Assembly: GCF_000017565.1 (NCBI RefSeq)
Contig: NC_009719.1
Span: 3,207,001 to 3,271,000 of the forward strand
DNA length: 64,000 bases
DNA from: Parvibaculum lavamentivorans DS-1
Lineage (GTDB): Bacteria > Pseudomonadota > Alphaproteobacteria > Parvibaculales > Parvibaculaceae
Direction: 5' to 3'
Shown: positions 20,263 through 29,165 of the stretch, piece by piece
Numbering within the stretch: the stretch's first letter is position 1
Layout: every line of letters starts with the position of its first letter
Position numbers and translations under genes: made by a program
The notes under the pieces: generated by a model
What the model was told of the DNA's origin: nothing
What the model saw: only the letters and a program-made list of their open reading frames with translations
Database searches by the model: none

Positions 20263-21180
20263 ATGCAACAGGCTGTCATGACCGAGGCGCCTACTCCAGG
20301 TGACGCAGACGGCGCGCAACCCGAAGGGATTGCCGCCGAGGAAAATGCTGCGTCCTTCGAGGAAGGGCCGCCACGTGCGCTTCCGGAGGCGGACGAGAAC
20401 ACGTTGATCGTGGACCTCGATGGATTCGAAGGTCCGCTCGATGTGTTGCTGGCGCTTGCGCGCAATCAGAAGGTCGACCTGACGCGCATCTCGATCCTCA
20501 AGCTCGCCGAGCAATATCTCGACTTCATCACCCAGGCGCGGCGGGTGGAGCTCGATCTTGCCGCCGATTATCTGGTGATGGCGTCCTGGCTGGCCTATCT
20601 CAAGTCGAAGCTTCTGCTGCCGCCGCCGGAGGAAGAAGAAGGGCCGTCAGGTGCCGAATTGGCGGCGCGGCTGGCCTTCCAGTTGCAGCGCCTCGAGGCC
20701 ATGCGGAAGGTGTCGCAGGAGCTTTTCGCGCGCCAGTGCCGCATGGGGATTCACGTATTCCCGCGCGGCCGGCCGGAAGGCATCCGCCTCATCAAAACAA
20801 GCGAATATTCAGGCACGCTCTTCGAGCTCCTGAAGGCATATTCCGACCAGCGCCTCAAAGGCCATGAGACGAAGTGGGAACCGAAGCGGCTGCCGATCAT
20901 GGCAATCGAAGCCGCCCGGCATCGTCTCGAGCGCATGATGGGCATGATGTTCGACTGGGGCCGGATCGACGTCTATCTCCCCATGGAAGAAATGACTCCG
21001 CAGCTTCGCCGTTCGGCCATAGCGAGCACGCTGAGCGCAGCGCTGGTTCTGGCCAAGGACGGCGTAATGGAAATCCGGCAGGCCGGCGCCTTTGGACCGC
21101 TCTTTGTCCGCCGCCGCGAAACGCCCCCCGACAACCCGCCGTTCGCCACGGCCGAGACGCCTGAGAAGACTGAAGAATGA
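20263..21180 (+). CDS. scpA: Segregation and condensation protein A
   Basis: Kleisin subunit of the SMC-ScpAB condensin. About 40 acidic, poorly conserved residues precede the ScpA core, which starts at LIVDLDGFEGPLDVLLALA and includes LDLAADYLVMASWLAYLKSK and the C-terminal winged-helix stretch. Total length is 305 residues from the ATG at 20263. An ATG at 20278 is an equally plausible start; neither has a strong ribosome site. The stop overlaps scpB by four bases (ATGA), so the two subunits are translationally coupled. Confidence 0.93.
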   Translation: MQQAVMTEAPTPGDADGAQPEGIAAEENAASFEEGPPRALPEADENTLIVDLDGFEGPLDVLLALARNQKVDLTRISILKLAEQYLDFITQARRVELDLAADYLVMASWLAYLKSKLLLPPPEEEEGPSGAELAARLAFQLQRLEAMRKVSQELFARQCRMGIHVFPRGRPEGIRLIKTSEYSGTLFELLKAYSDQRLKGHETKWEPKRLPIMAIEAARHRLERMMGMMFDWGRIDVYLPMEEMTPQLRRSAIASTLSAALVLAKDGVMEIRQAGAFGPLFVRRRETPPDNPPFATAETPEKTEE

Positions 21181-21959
21181 ACGACGAGACGAGTTTAACG
21201 GAACTGGAAGACGGTATCGAGATGGCATCGGACGAGCCGGAACTTGAAGAGGATGACGAGGCGGAGACGTCTGAGAATGTCGTTCGCTTCCCGGGCAATG
21301 CGACGGAGCATGCACAGCTCATGCGCATGACCGAGGCATTGCTGTTTGCCGCGGCCGAACCGCTCGACATTGATAGTATTGCCGGACGCCTCCCGGAGGG
21401 TGCCGACGTCGGCGCCGTCATCGAAGACCTTCAAACGGCTTATCAGGAACGTGGCGTAAACCTCGTCCGCATCGCCAACAAGTGGATGTTTCGCACGGCC
21501 GACGATCTCTCCTTCCTCATGGAACGTGAGGCGGTAGAGCAGCGCCGCCTGTCCCGCGCCGGCATGGAGACATTGGCGATCGTCGCCTATCACCAGCCGG
21601 TTACACGGGCCGAGATCGAGGAAATTCGCGGTGTTTCCGTCTCCAAGGGCACCCTCGACGTGCTGATGGAAACGGGCTGGGTGCGGCTCCGTGGACGCCG
21701 GCGGACGCCGGGGCGGCCCGTGACCTATGGAACGACGGAAGCCTTTCTTGTGCATTTCGGGCTCGAGAATGTCGGTGACCTGCCGGGCGCGGACGAGTTG
21801 AAGGCGGCGGGCCTTCTCGATGGCCGGTTGCCGCCCGGTTTCGACATTCCGACCCCGAGCGAAGCGGGCGGCGATGGCGACGGCGATTTCTCCGACGAAG
21901 AGGAATATGGCGACGCGCTGGACGAACACATCGCACAAGATGCCGCCGAAGAAGATTGA
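21177..21959 (+). CDS. scpB: Segregation and condensation protein B
   Basis: Dimeric winged-helix partner of ScpA in the SMC condensin. The 260 residues comprise an acidic N-terminal tail (about 1-45), the ScpB core (MRMTEALLFAAAEPLDIDSI ... AGMETLAIVAYHQPVTRAEI) with GRRRTPGRPVTYGTT near the end, and an acidic C-terminal tail. The terminal tails are longer and more acidic than in Bacillus ScpB. The ATGA overlap with scpA supports coupled synthesis. Confidence 0.94.
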   Translation: MNDETSLTELEDGIEMASDEPELEEDDEAETSENVVRFPGNATEHAQLMRMTEALLFAAAEPLDIDSIAGRLPEGADVGAVIEDLQTAYQERGVNLVRIANKWMFRTADDLSFLMEREAVEQRRLSRAGMETLAIVAYHQPVTRAEIEEIRGVSVSKGTLDVLMETGWVRLRGRRRTPGRPVTYGTTEAFLVHFGLENVGDLPGADELKAAGLLDGRLPPGFDIPTPSEAGGDGDGDFSDEEEYGDALDEHIAQDAAEED

Positions 21960-22164
21960 GGCTGCTTCGTCCAATATCTGAAGTGGCCGTGATTTTATAG
22001 GCCGGCAAGCTGGTTACGCCGCTCTGTTAACTATATGCTTTGGGCTGTGCAGGCGCCGCGCCGAGGTAGGATTGCTGTCGCAATTTGCACCGGGAACGCC
22101 CATATTGGCGTCAGGTAGTGCCTTTGGACCGAGGCGTGGCGAGTTCACGCCGTTGGAGATTGAT

Positions 22165-22395
22165 ATGCCGGGTTGGACACAAATTCTGATCGTCATCGTA
22201 TTGATTGTGCTGCTCTTCGGACGCGGCAAGATTTCGGACATGATGGGTGATGTCGCGAAGGGTATCCGCAGCTTCAAGAAGGGGCTGTCGGACGAGGACG
22301 AGAACCAGACTGCTCAGCCGCATCCCAAGACGATCGACGCAACCGTGTCGCACGAGGAAAGCGCCGAAGCGAAGAACAAGGCGTCCAACGGCTAG
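22165..22395 (+). CDS. tatA: Sec-independent translocase subunit TatA
   Basis: Pore-forming subunit of the twin-arginine export system. The 76-residue protein has a short N-terminal membrane helix ([13 protein letters not shown]), the hinge [21 protein letters not shown] and a charged tail. ATG 22165 follows TTGGAGAT. It heads a tatABC cluster. A substrate in this window is the PhoD-like phosphatase at 38650, which carries a twin-arginine signal. Confidence 0.94.
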   Translation: MPGWTQILIVIVLIVLLFGRGKISDMMGDVAKGIRSFKKGLSDEDENQTAQPHPKTIDATVSHEESAEAKNKASNG

Positions 22396-22455
22396 CATTT
22401 AAGGCCTTGCCGCCGGACTTGCGGCGGCGGCGGGCCGAGGCAATCGGGTTTCCTC

Positions 22456-22935
22456 ATGTTCGACATCGGATGGTCAGAGCTGCTTGCTATCGCAGCCATC
22501 GCCATCATCTTCGTCGGTCCGAAGGACTTGCCGCGGATGATGCGAACGGTTGGCCAATACGTGGCCAAGGCGCGGGCCATGGTGCGTGAATTTCAGACCT
22601 CGTTTGAAGACCTGGCCCGCGAAACTGAACTTGAGGAACTGCGCAAGGAGGTGACAGGCCTTCGCAATCAGGCGGTCGCGCCTCTCCGCTCCCTTCAGCA
22701 GGAAATGAACAAACCGCTCGCCATCGGCGGTGGCGGTGCGGGGGCTGCGGCATCTGCAGCCTCGGCGGCGCGAGCCGAGGAAGAGAAAAAGGCTGCCCCC
22801 GATACCAATGGTCTCTCGGCGGAAATGGCCGATGCCGTCCGCGATGCCGAAGCCGTTGAGGCATACGGAGCGAGCGATCCTGTCAATGCCGGTGCGGCGC
22901 CGGCGCCAGTCGAACCGAAGCGGGAAGGGGAATGA
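22456..22935 (+). CDS. tatB: Sec-independent translocase subunit TatB
   Basis: Tat receptor component. The 159-residue protein opens MFDIGWSELLAIAAIAIIFV GPKDLP, the TatB membrane helix and hinge with the conserved Glu at position 8. An amphipathic helix rich in R, E and K follows, then an Ala/Glu-rich tail. The stop overlaps the tatC start by four bases. The family assignment over TatA is based on the N-terminus and the length. Confidence 0.94.
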   Translation: MFDIGWSELLAIAAIAIIFVGPKDLPRMMRTVGQYVAKARAMVREFQTSFEDLARETELEELRKEVTGLRNQAVAPLRSLQQEMNKPLAIGGGGAGAAASAASAARAEEEKKAAPDTNGLSAEMADAVRDAEAVEAYGASDPVNAGAAPAPVEPKREGE

Positions 22936-23750
22936 GCGCACCTTCCGCCGATCCGGCTCCCGAAGACGAGATTGAGGCTTCGCGCGCGCCGCTTCTCGAT
23001 CACCTGATCGAGCTTCGCTCCCGCCTTATCAAGATATTGCTGGCCTTCGCGGTTGGCTTCGGCATCTGCTTCTTCTTCGCCAAGGACATCTACAACATTC
23101 TGGTCGAGCCTTATAACCGCATCGTGGCGTCCGAGGGCGGGGCGCACATGATCTATACGGCGCCGCAGGAATTCTTCATCACCCAGCTCAAGCTTTCGAT
23201 GTTCGGGGCGATCTTCCTGGCCTTCCCCGTGATTGCCGCGCAGATCTACATGTTCGTCGCGCCCGGCCTCTACAAGCATGAGCGCGGCGCCTTCGTTCCA
23301 TATCTCATCGCGACCCCCATCCTGTTCCTGCTGGGTGCGAGCCTTGTCTATTACGGGGCGCTGCCGATTACGCTCAACTTCTTCATGAGCATGCAGCAGA
23401 TCGGCGAGGACGGAAAAGCCACCATCGAATTGCTGCCGCGCGTCAGCGAGTATCTGAACCTCGTCACGGCTTTCATTCTGGCCTTCGGCATTTGCTTCCA
23501 GTTGCCGGTCATTCTGACCCTTCTGGCGCGGGCCGGCATCGTGAACGCGGCGAAGCTGAGGCGGGGCCGGCGCTACGCGATTGTGATCATTTTCGCAGTC
23601 GCCGCCTTCCTGACCCCGCCTGATTTCTTCAGCCAACTGGCGCTCGGTATTCCAACCCTGCTTCTCTACGAAATTTCGATTTTCAGCGTCGCCTGGACGG
23701 AGAAAAAGCGGTCCGAGGCGGAAGAAACCGGCTCACCCGACGAGGCGTGA
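22932..23750 (+). CDS. tatC: Sec-independent translocase subunit TatC
   Basis: Polytopic signal-peptide receptor of the Tat system. The 272 residues contain six membrane segments. Conserved motifs are LLDHLIELRSRLIK near the N-terminus, the first periplasmic loop with P and E residues (EPYNRIVASEGG, TAPQEFF), KHERGAFVPYL and LTPPDFFSQLALGIPTLLLYE. An ATGA overlap with tatB shows translational coupling. Confidence 0.96.
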   Translation: MSAPSADPAPEDEIEASRAPLLDHLIELRSRLIKILLAFAVGFGICFFFAKDIYNILVEPYNRIVASEGGAHMIYTAPQEFFITQLKLSMFGAIFLAFPVIAAQIYMFVAPGLYKHERGAFVPYLIATPILFLLGASLVYYGALPITLNFFMSMQQIGEDGKATIELLPRVSEYLNLVTAFILAFGICFQLPVILTLLARAGIVNAAKLRRGRRYAIVIIFAVAAFLTPPDFFSQLALGIPTLLLYEISIFSVAWTEKKRSEAEETGSPDEA

Positions 23751-23884
23751 GTTTCGGCCTTCGTCTGGACGCTTCCCGCCTTCGCGCGTATACAGAGCGC
23801 CGAAACGGGGCTGGATGGTCGGGCGGCCGATTCGCGCGCTTGATCTATCCCTGATCCGGGAAATCTCACCACTTCTGGGGTGTC

Positions 23885-25192
23885 ATGTTCGACATCAAGG
23901 CCATTCGCGACGACGCTGGGGCATTCGATGCCGGGCTTGCGAAACGCGGGCTCGCGCCGCAGGCCGCGCGCCTTATCGAGATCGACGAGCGCCGCCGCGC
24001 CATCATAACTTCCCTTCAGGAATTGCAGCAGCGCCGCAACGATGCCTCCAAGCAAATCGGCCAGGCGAAGGCGAAGAAAGACGACGCGCTGGCTCAAAGC
24101 CTGATGGAAGAGGTGGCGAGCATCAAAAGCGCCATTCAGGAGGGCGAGGAGAAGGAACGCGCCGCCAATGCCGAGATTGAAGCGGCGCTGGCCTCCATTC
24201 CCAATATTCCCTTCGACGATGTTCCTGTCGGTCCCGATGAGAGCGCCAATGTCATCCGCCACAGCCATGGCAAGGCGCGTGAGATGAACTTCGCGCCGAA
24301 AGAGCATTTCGATCTCGGCGAGGCCCTGGGCCTGATGGATTTCGAGGCGGCTGCGAAGATGTCCGGCGCGCGGTTCACAGTGCTCAAGGGCCAGCTCGCG
24401 CGGCTCGAACGCGCCATCGGCAATTTCATGGTGGATCTCCACACGACCGAGTTCGGCTATGAGGAAGTCGCGCCGCCCCTGATGGTGCGCGACGACGCCA
24501 TGTTCGGCACCGCACAGCTTCCGAAGTTCGAGGACGACCAGTTCGCGACATTCAAAGGTCTGGCGCGTGACGATCAGGAAAAATACTGGCTGATCCCGAC
24601 AGCCGAAGTGCCGCTGACCAATCTCGTGCGCGAGAGCATCCTCTCCGAAGAGGAGCTGCCGAAACGGTTTACCGCTTACACAGCCTGTTTCCGCGCCGAG
24701 GCTGGATCCGCCGGGCGCGATACGCGCGGCATGATCCGCCAGCATCAGTTTTCCAAGGTTGAACTCGTCTCGATCACGACGCCGGAGAAGTCACGCGAGG
24801 AACACGAGCGGATGCTCTCCTGCGCCGAAGAGGTGCTGAAGCGGCTCGATCTGCATTATCGCGTCATGACGCTGTCCACCGGCGACATGGGGTTTGCCTC
24901 GCGCAAGACCTATGACATCGAGGTCTGGCTGCCGGGGCAGAACGCCTTCCGGGAAATTTCGTCCTGTTCCGTCTGCGGCGACTTCCAGGCGCGGCGGATG
25001 AATGCGCGCTACCGGCCCAAGGGCGAGAAGAACACGCGCTTCGTGCATACGTTGAACGGATCCGGCCTTGCCGTCGGGCGCGCGCTTGTGGCGGTGATGG
25101 AGAATTACCAGCAGGCCGATGGCTCCATCACTGTTCCCACGGCGCTCCAACCCTATATGGGCGGGCAGGAGGTTATCGCCGTTCATGGCTAA
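23885..25192 (+). CDS. serS: Seryl-tRNA synthetase
   Basis: Class II synthetase charging tRNA-Ser (and tRNA-Sec where present). The 435 residues have the N-terminal tRNA-binding coiled coil (about 30-105), then motif 2 ([21 protein letters not shown]) and motif 3 ([20 protein letters not shown]). Length and layout are normal. SurE begins inside its last codons, and the Tat genes lie 134 bases upstream. Confidence 0.97.
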   Translation: MFDIKAIRDDAGAFDAGLAKRGLAPQAARLIEIDERRRAIITSLQELQQRRNDASKQIGQAKAKKDDALAQSLMEEVASIKSAIQEGEEKERAANAEIEAALASIPNIPFDDVPVGPDESANVIRHSHGKAREMNFAPKEHFDLGEALGLMDFEAAAKMSGARFTVLKGQLARLERAIGNFMVDLHTTEFGYEEVAPPLMVRDDAMFGTAQLPKFEDDQFATFKGLARDDQEKYWLIPTAEVPLTNLVRESILSEEELPKRFTAYTACFRAEAGSAGRDTRGMIRQHQFSKVELVSITTPEKSREEHERMLSCAEEVLKRLDLHYRVMTLSTGDMGFASRKTYDIEVWLPGQNAFREISSCSVCGDFQARRMNARYRPKGEKNTRFVHTLNGSGLAVGRALVAVMENYQQADGSITVPTALQPYMGGQEVIAVHG

Positions 25193-26018
25193 ATCCGGCA
25201 CCAAGTCACTGCGCATCCTCGTCACCAATGATGATGGCATTCACGCTCCGGGCCTCAAGGTTTTGGAAAAGATCGCGCACAAGCTCTCGCGAGATGTCTG
25301 GGTTGTTGCGCCGGAGGATGAGCAAAGCGGTTCGGCCCATTCCCTGTCGCTCGCCAATCCGCTCCGCGTCCGCAAGCTCACCGCACGCAAATATGCCGTG
25401 CGCGGTACGCCGTCTGACTGCGTGCTCATGGCTGTCCGTCATATCCTGAAGGACGAGCAACCGGACCTCGTAGTATCGGGCATCAATCGCGGCCAGAATA
25501 TCGCCGATGACGTGACCTATTCGGGCACCATCGCGGCGGCGATGGAGGGAACCCAGCTCGGTATCCCCTCCATTGCCTTGAGCCAGGCCTTCGGCTTCAG
25601 CGGCAGCGCCAACGTCAAATGGTCCACGGCGGAGCATTTTGCGCCGGATATCCTGAAGAAGCTCATCGCCGCCGGCTGGCCGGAAGAAGTTCTCATCAAC
25701 ATCAATTTTCCTGATGTCGTGCCCGGGTCCGTCACCGGCATCGAGGTGACGCGGCAGGGGAAGCGCGACCAGTCTCTCGTGCGGGTGGAGGAGCGCATCG
25801 ACGCGCGCAACAATCCCTACTACTGGCTCGGCTTCGAGCGCATTCTCAGCAATCCGCCGCAGGGAACGGATTTGCGCGCGATATACGAATCGCGCATCTC
25901 GATCACGCCGCTCCATATGGATTTGACGCACCAGAAGACGGCCAAGGCGCTCAACGATGCCCTTGGCACGCTGGCGCAGCCGAAGCGGCGCCCACGCAGC
26001 GCGTCGCGCAAGAAATAG
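25185..26018 (+). CDS. surE: 5'/3'-nucleotidase SurE
   Basis: Metal-dependent nucleoside monophosphatase linked to stationary-phase survival. The 277 residues open with the family motif [14 protein letters not shown] (metal Asp pair), then [14 protein letters not shown] with the active-site serine and [19 protein letters not shown] with the metal Asn. ATG 25185 overlaps serS by eight bases; AGGAGG lies 12 bases upstream, inside serS. The basic C-terminus ([11 protein letters not shown]) is an extension. Pcm follows eight bases later, as in many proteobacteria. Confidence 0.96.
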   Translation: MAKSGTKSLRILVTNDDGIHAPGLKVLEKIAHKLSRDVWVVAPEDEQSGSAHSLSLANPLRVRKLTARKYAVRGTPSDCVLMAVRHILKDEQPDLVVSGINRGQNIADDVTYSGTIAAAMEGTQLGIPSIALSQAFGFSGSANVKWSTAEHFAPDILKKLIAAGWPEEVLININFPDVVPGSVTGIEVTRQGKRDQSLVRVEERIDARNNPYYWLGFERILSNPPQGTDLRAIYESRISITPLHMDLTHQKTAKALNDALGTLAQPKRRPRSASRKK

Positions 26019-26026
26019 TTGTTCCC

Positions 26027-26695
26027 ATGAACGAAGAAACGTCCATGGACGAAGGCGAACAGGAAAAGATCGAACTGATCATGGGGCTGCGGCGGCAGGG
26101 CATCCGTGACAAACGCGTGCTGTCCGCGCTGGAGCGCGTCCCGCGCGAGAAGTTCATCAGCGCGACTTTCCGCAAGCAGGCCTATGAAGATCATGCGCTG
26201 CCGATCGAGTGCGGGCAGACGATCAGCCAACCCTATATCGTGGCTTACATGACCGAGCAGCTTCATGTCGGGGAGCGCATGAAGGTGCTCGAGGTCGGCA
26301 CGGGCTCCGGCTATCAGGCTGCCGTTCTCTCCCGTCTCTGCCGGCGCGTCTATACGATCGAGCGCTACCGGACGCTCCTCAAGGATGCGGTGAAACGGCT
26401 TGAGGATCTGCATATCCACAATGTGACGGCGAAGGTCGGCGATGGCGCTCAGGGATGGCCGGAGCAGGCGCCCTTCGACCGAATCATTGTCACCGCCGCA
26501 GCGCCTTCAGTGCCGCAAAAGCTCGTCGATCAGTTGAAGGAAGGCGGCTTGATGATTGTTCCCGTGGCGGTTTCCGGTGCCCGGGGCGAACAGAAACTTG
26601 TCCGGATCGAGCGGACAGGGGATGGTGTGAAGCGTGAAGAGCTTCTGCCGGTGCGGTTCGTACCGCTCGTGGAAGGTGTTGCCAAGGAATCCTGA
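26027..26695 (+). CDS. pcm: Protein-L-isoaspartate O-methyltransferase
   Basis: Repairs isoaspartyl residues in aged proteins by methylation with S-adenosylmethionine. The 222 residues show the Pcm substrate motif CGQTISQPYIVAYMTEQL, the SAM-binding motif VLEVGTGSGYQAAVLS, and the FDRIIVTAAAPSVPQKLVDQ block. The usual surE-pcm pair is followed by the LysM/LytM lipoprotein gene after 32 bases. Confidence 0.95.
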   Translation: MNEETSMDEGEQEKIELIMGLRRQGIRDKRVLSALERVPREKFISATFRKQAYEDHALPIECGQTISQPYIVAYMTEQLHVGERMKVLEVGTGSGYQAAVLSRLCRRVYTIERYRTLLKDAVKRLEDLHIHNVTAKVGDGAQGWPEQAPFDRIIVTAAAPSVPQKLVDQLKEGGLMIVPVAVSGARGEQKLVRIERTGDGVKREELLPVRFVPLVEGVAKES

Positions 26696-26727
26696 GCGGC
26701 GAATTCGGACCGGAGGCGGGCGAGACG

Positions 26728-27714
26728 ATGCGGCGGCACGATCATATGCGGCGAATGGGGAGATGGGCGGGCGTACTTGCGCTCGCTCTTTTCGTCGCCG
26801 CTTGCGGCAGCCGCGAGCGTCCCTGGTGGGATGGCGGCCCTTCCGGGGCGCAATCGGGCTCCTCCGCCGCCGCGCCGCGGCCGATCGAACGGGTGTCTCC
26901 CGGCGGCACCTATGTCGTGAAGCGCGGTGACACGGTCTACAGCATCGCCCGCGCGCATGACGTGCCGCTTCGCTCCATCATCGACACGAACGGCCTGAGA
27001 CCGCCTTATGATATTCGCGTGGGGCAGAAGCTCAGCATACCCGCGGGCCGCTTCCACGTCGTGCAACGCGGTGAGACTGTCTACAGCATTTCCCGCCTTT
27101 ACAATGTCGACACGACATCGCTGACGAGCCTGAACCGCATTCAGCCGCCCTATACGATCAAGGTGGGCGAAAAGCTGCAGGTGCCGTCGCGTGCCACTCA
27201 GACGGCTGCATCGCCTTCGGGCGCCGGTACGCCGCTTGCCCGTCCGGGCGCTGTTGCGGCGCCATCATCCGCGCCTGCAACCACGACAACTGCCGTGACG
27301 GTTCCGAAGTCGCCGCTACCGGAGCCGCCGGCCGCAACGGGCAGCTTCGAATGGCCGGTTCAAGGGAAAATCCTCTCGAGCTTCGGGCCGAAAGCCAACG
27401 GGCTTCATAATGACGGCGTCAATATCGCCGCAGAGACTGGGGCGCCCGTCAAGGCGTCGCAAAGCGGCGTCGTTGCCTATGCGGGCAATGAGCTCAAGGG
27501 CTATGGCAATCTCCTGCTCGTCCGGCACGAGAATGACTGGATCACGGCTTATGCCCATAACAGCAAGCTGCTCGTGCAGCGGGGCGACAAGGTCGTGCGC
27601 GGCCAGACGATCTCGCTCGCTGGCAACAGCGGCAGCGTGGTTACGCCCCAGGTTCATTTTGAAGTGCGAAAGGGCTCGAAAGCGCTAGATCCGCTGACCG
27701 TAATCGGCCGCTAG
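26728..27714 (+). CDS. NlpD/DipM-like lipoprotein with two LysM domains and a degenerate LytM domain
   Basis: Envelope protein of 328 residues. A lipoprotein signal ends at the lipobox FVAAC (about residues 22-26). Two LysM domains follow (TYVVKRGDTVYSIARAHDVP and FHVVQRGETVYSISRLYNVD), then a low-complexity linker and an M23/LytM domain from about 205. The metal-site motif reads H-N-D-G-V-N (227-232), with Asn at the usual Asp, and the HxH motif reads Q-V-H (308-310). That is the pattern of EnvC/NlpD/DipM amidase activators rather than of active peptidases. A role in daughter-cell separation is therefore inferred. The surE-pcm-nlpD order is classical. Confidence 0.9.
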   Translation: MRRHDHMRRMGRWAGVLALALFVAACGSRERPWWDGGPSGAQSGSSAAAPRPIERVSPGGTYVVKRGDTVYSIARAHDVPLRSIIDTNGLRPPYDIRVGQKLSIPAGRFHVVQRGETVYSISRLYNVDTTSLTSLNRIQPPYTIKVGEKLQVPSRATQTAASPSGAGTPLARPGAVAAPSSAPATTTTAVTVPKSPLPEPPAATGSFEWPVQGKILSSFGPKANGLHNDGVNIAAETGAPVKASQSGVVAYAGNELKGYGNLLLVRHENDWITAYAHNSKLLVQRGDKVVRGQTISLAGNSGSVVTPQVHFEVRKGSKALDPLTVIGR

Positions 27715-27723
27715 GGCGACCGC

Positions 27724-28584
27724 TCAATCGAGCGTCTGGCCGAGCCGGCCTGCAATGTCCTGAATGAATTGCCATGCCACGCGGCCGGAGCGCGCGCCGC
27801 GTGTTGCCGCCCATTCGATGGCTTCGGCGTGAAGAGCATCGGAATCGATCTTCAGGCCGTGATGCGCCGCATAGCCGTCGACCATGCCGAGATATTCCGC
27901 CTGGCTGCAATTGTGGAAGCCGAGCCAGAGGCCGAAACGGTCCGACAGCGAAACCTTCTCTTCGACCGCTTCCGACGGGTTGATCGCCGTCGAACGCTCG
28001 TTGTCCATCATGTCGCGTGGCATCAAGTGACGGCGGTTGGAAGTAGCGTAGAAAATGACATTGCGCGGGCGGCCCTCGATGCCGCCTTCGAGCACCGCCT
28101 TCAGCGATTTGTAGCTGGTATCGTCATGATCGAAGGAAAGATCATCACAAAAGATCACCGCGCGCCGGTCCTGTCCGCGCAACTGGGTCATCAGGCGCGG
28201 GAGGCTTTCAATGTCCTCCCGGTGGATTTCGATCAGGATAAGGCTCGCCGGGCTTTCCGCGTTGACGGCCGCATGTGCCGCTTTCACCAGCGAGCTTTTG
28301 CCCATGCCTCGCGCGCCCCAGAGCAGGGCGTTGTTCGCGGGCAGACCCCGGGCGAAACGGCGCGTGTTGTCGAGTAGAATGTCCCTCACGCGGTCCACCC
28401 CCTTGATGAGGGATAGGTCGACACGTGCCACCTCCGGCACCGGGTCCAGGCGGGCGCTTTCGGCGTTCCAGACGAAAGCATCGGCCTTGTCGAGACCGGC
28501 GCTCTCCACGGGAGGCGGCGAGAGACGCTCAAGGGCCTCTGCTATCCGTTTCAGGAACATGTCTGTGCCGGTTTTCTCGGTCAT
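27724..28584 (-). CDS. DUF815 family AAA+ ATPase
   Basis: A 286-residue P-loop ATPase of the DUF815 family. Walker A is GARGMGKSSLVKA, the Walker B-like stretch is AVIFCDDLSF, and a sensor-type segment reads VIFYATSNRRHLMPR. The family also shows the GVDRVRDILLDNTRRF element before the P-loop. Function is unknown; relatives are annotated only as ATPases. ATG 28584 gives the family N-terminus. It is convergent with the LysM gene and divergent from yajC, so it is a single-gene unit. Confidence 0.88.
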   Translation of the reverse strand: MTEKTGTDMFLKRIAEALERLSPPPVESAGLDKADAFVWNAESARLDPVPEVARVDLSLIKGVDRVRDILLDNTRRFARGLPANNALLWGARGMGKSSLVKAAHAAVNAESPASLILIEIHREDIESLPRLMTQLRGQDRRAVIFCDDLSFDHDDTSYKSLKAVLEGGIEGRPRNVIFYATSNRRHLMPRDMMDNERSTAINPSEAVEEKVSLSDRFGLWLGFHNCSQAEYLGMVDGYAAHHGLKIDSDALHAEAIEWAATRGARSGRVAWQFIQDIAGRLGQTLD

Positions 28585-28811
28585 GGGTAAGGGCTCGTGG
28601 AGGTGGCAGGAGGGCCTCAGGGGCGGCGACCGTAACACCTCGGTCGCCGCCCGGAAATGTCTGTATATCCCAAAACTTAGCGCCGATAGCGCCGCGAATG
28701 GGCCCCGGTTTGCAAAAGCCCGGCCTGCCGGTATAGTCCGCCGCAAATCAATGCAAAGGCGGCCGTTTTGCGCGGTCGTTCCATGCTGGCGACAGAAAAC
28801 AGGAGACATCG

Positions 28812-29126
28812 ATGGGTGGTGGCGGCGCTTCGGAATTCATGATTCAGCTTTTTCCGTTCATCGCCCTTTTCGCGATCATGTACTTCCTGGTCCTGCGTCC
28901 GCAGCAGCGCCGCGTGAAGCTGCACCGCGAGATGGTGACCAATGTGCGCCGCGGTGACGTTGTGGTGACCGCCGGCGGGCTGATTGGAAAAGTGACCAAG
29001 GTCGACGACCTGGAAGTGACGGTCGAAATTGCCGACAATGTTCGCGTCCGCGTAGTCAAGAGCACGCTTACCGATGTGCGCTCGAAGTCCGAGCCCGTTC
29101 CGGCCAACACGAATACCCCTTCTTAA
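28812..29126 (+). CDS. yajC: Preprotein translocase subunit YajC
   Basis: Small inner-membrane partner of SecDF. The 104 residues have one membrane helix (FMIQLFPFIALFAIMYFLVL), then the conserved RPQQRRVKLHREMV and RRGDVVVTAGGLIGKVTKVDD. It heads the yajC-secD-secF cluster, with 39 bases to secD. The 227-base upstream gap, divergent from the DUF815 gene, must hold its promoter. Confidence 0.95.
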   Translation: MGGGGASEFMIQLFPFIALFAIMYFLVLRPQQRRVKLHREMVTNVRRGDVVVTAGGLIGKVTKVDDLEVTVEIADNVRVRVVKSTLTDVRSKSEPVPANTNTPS

Positions 29127-29165
29127 GCCCATCGCCTGCGCCGCCCGGGAGGGGAGCAAAACGAT

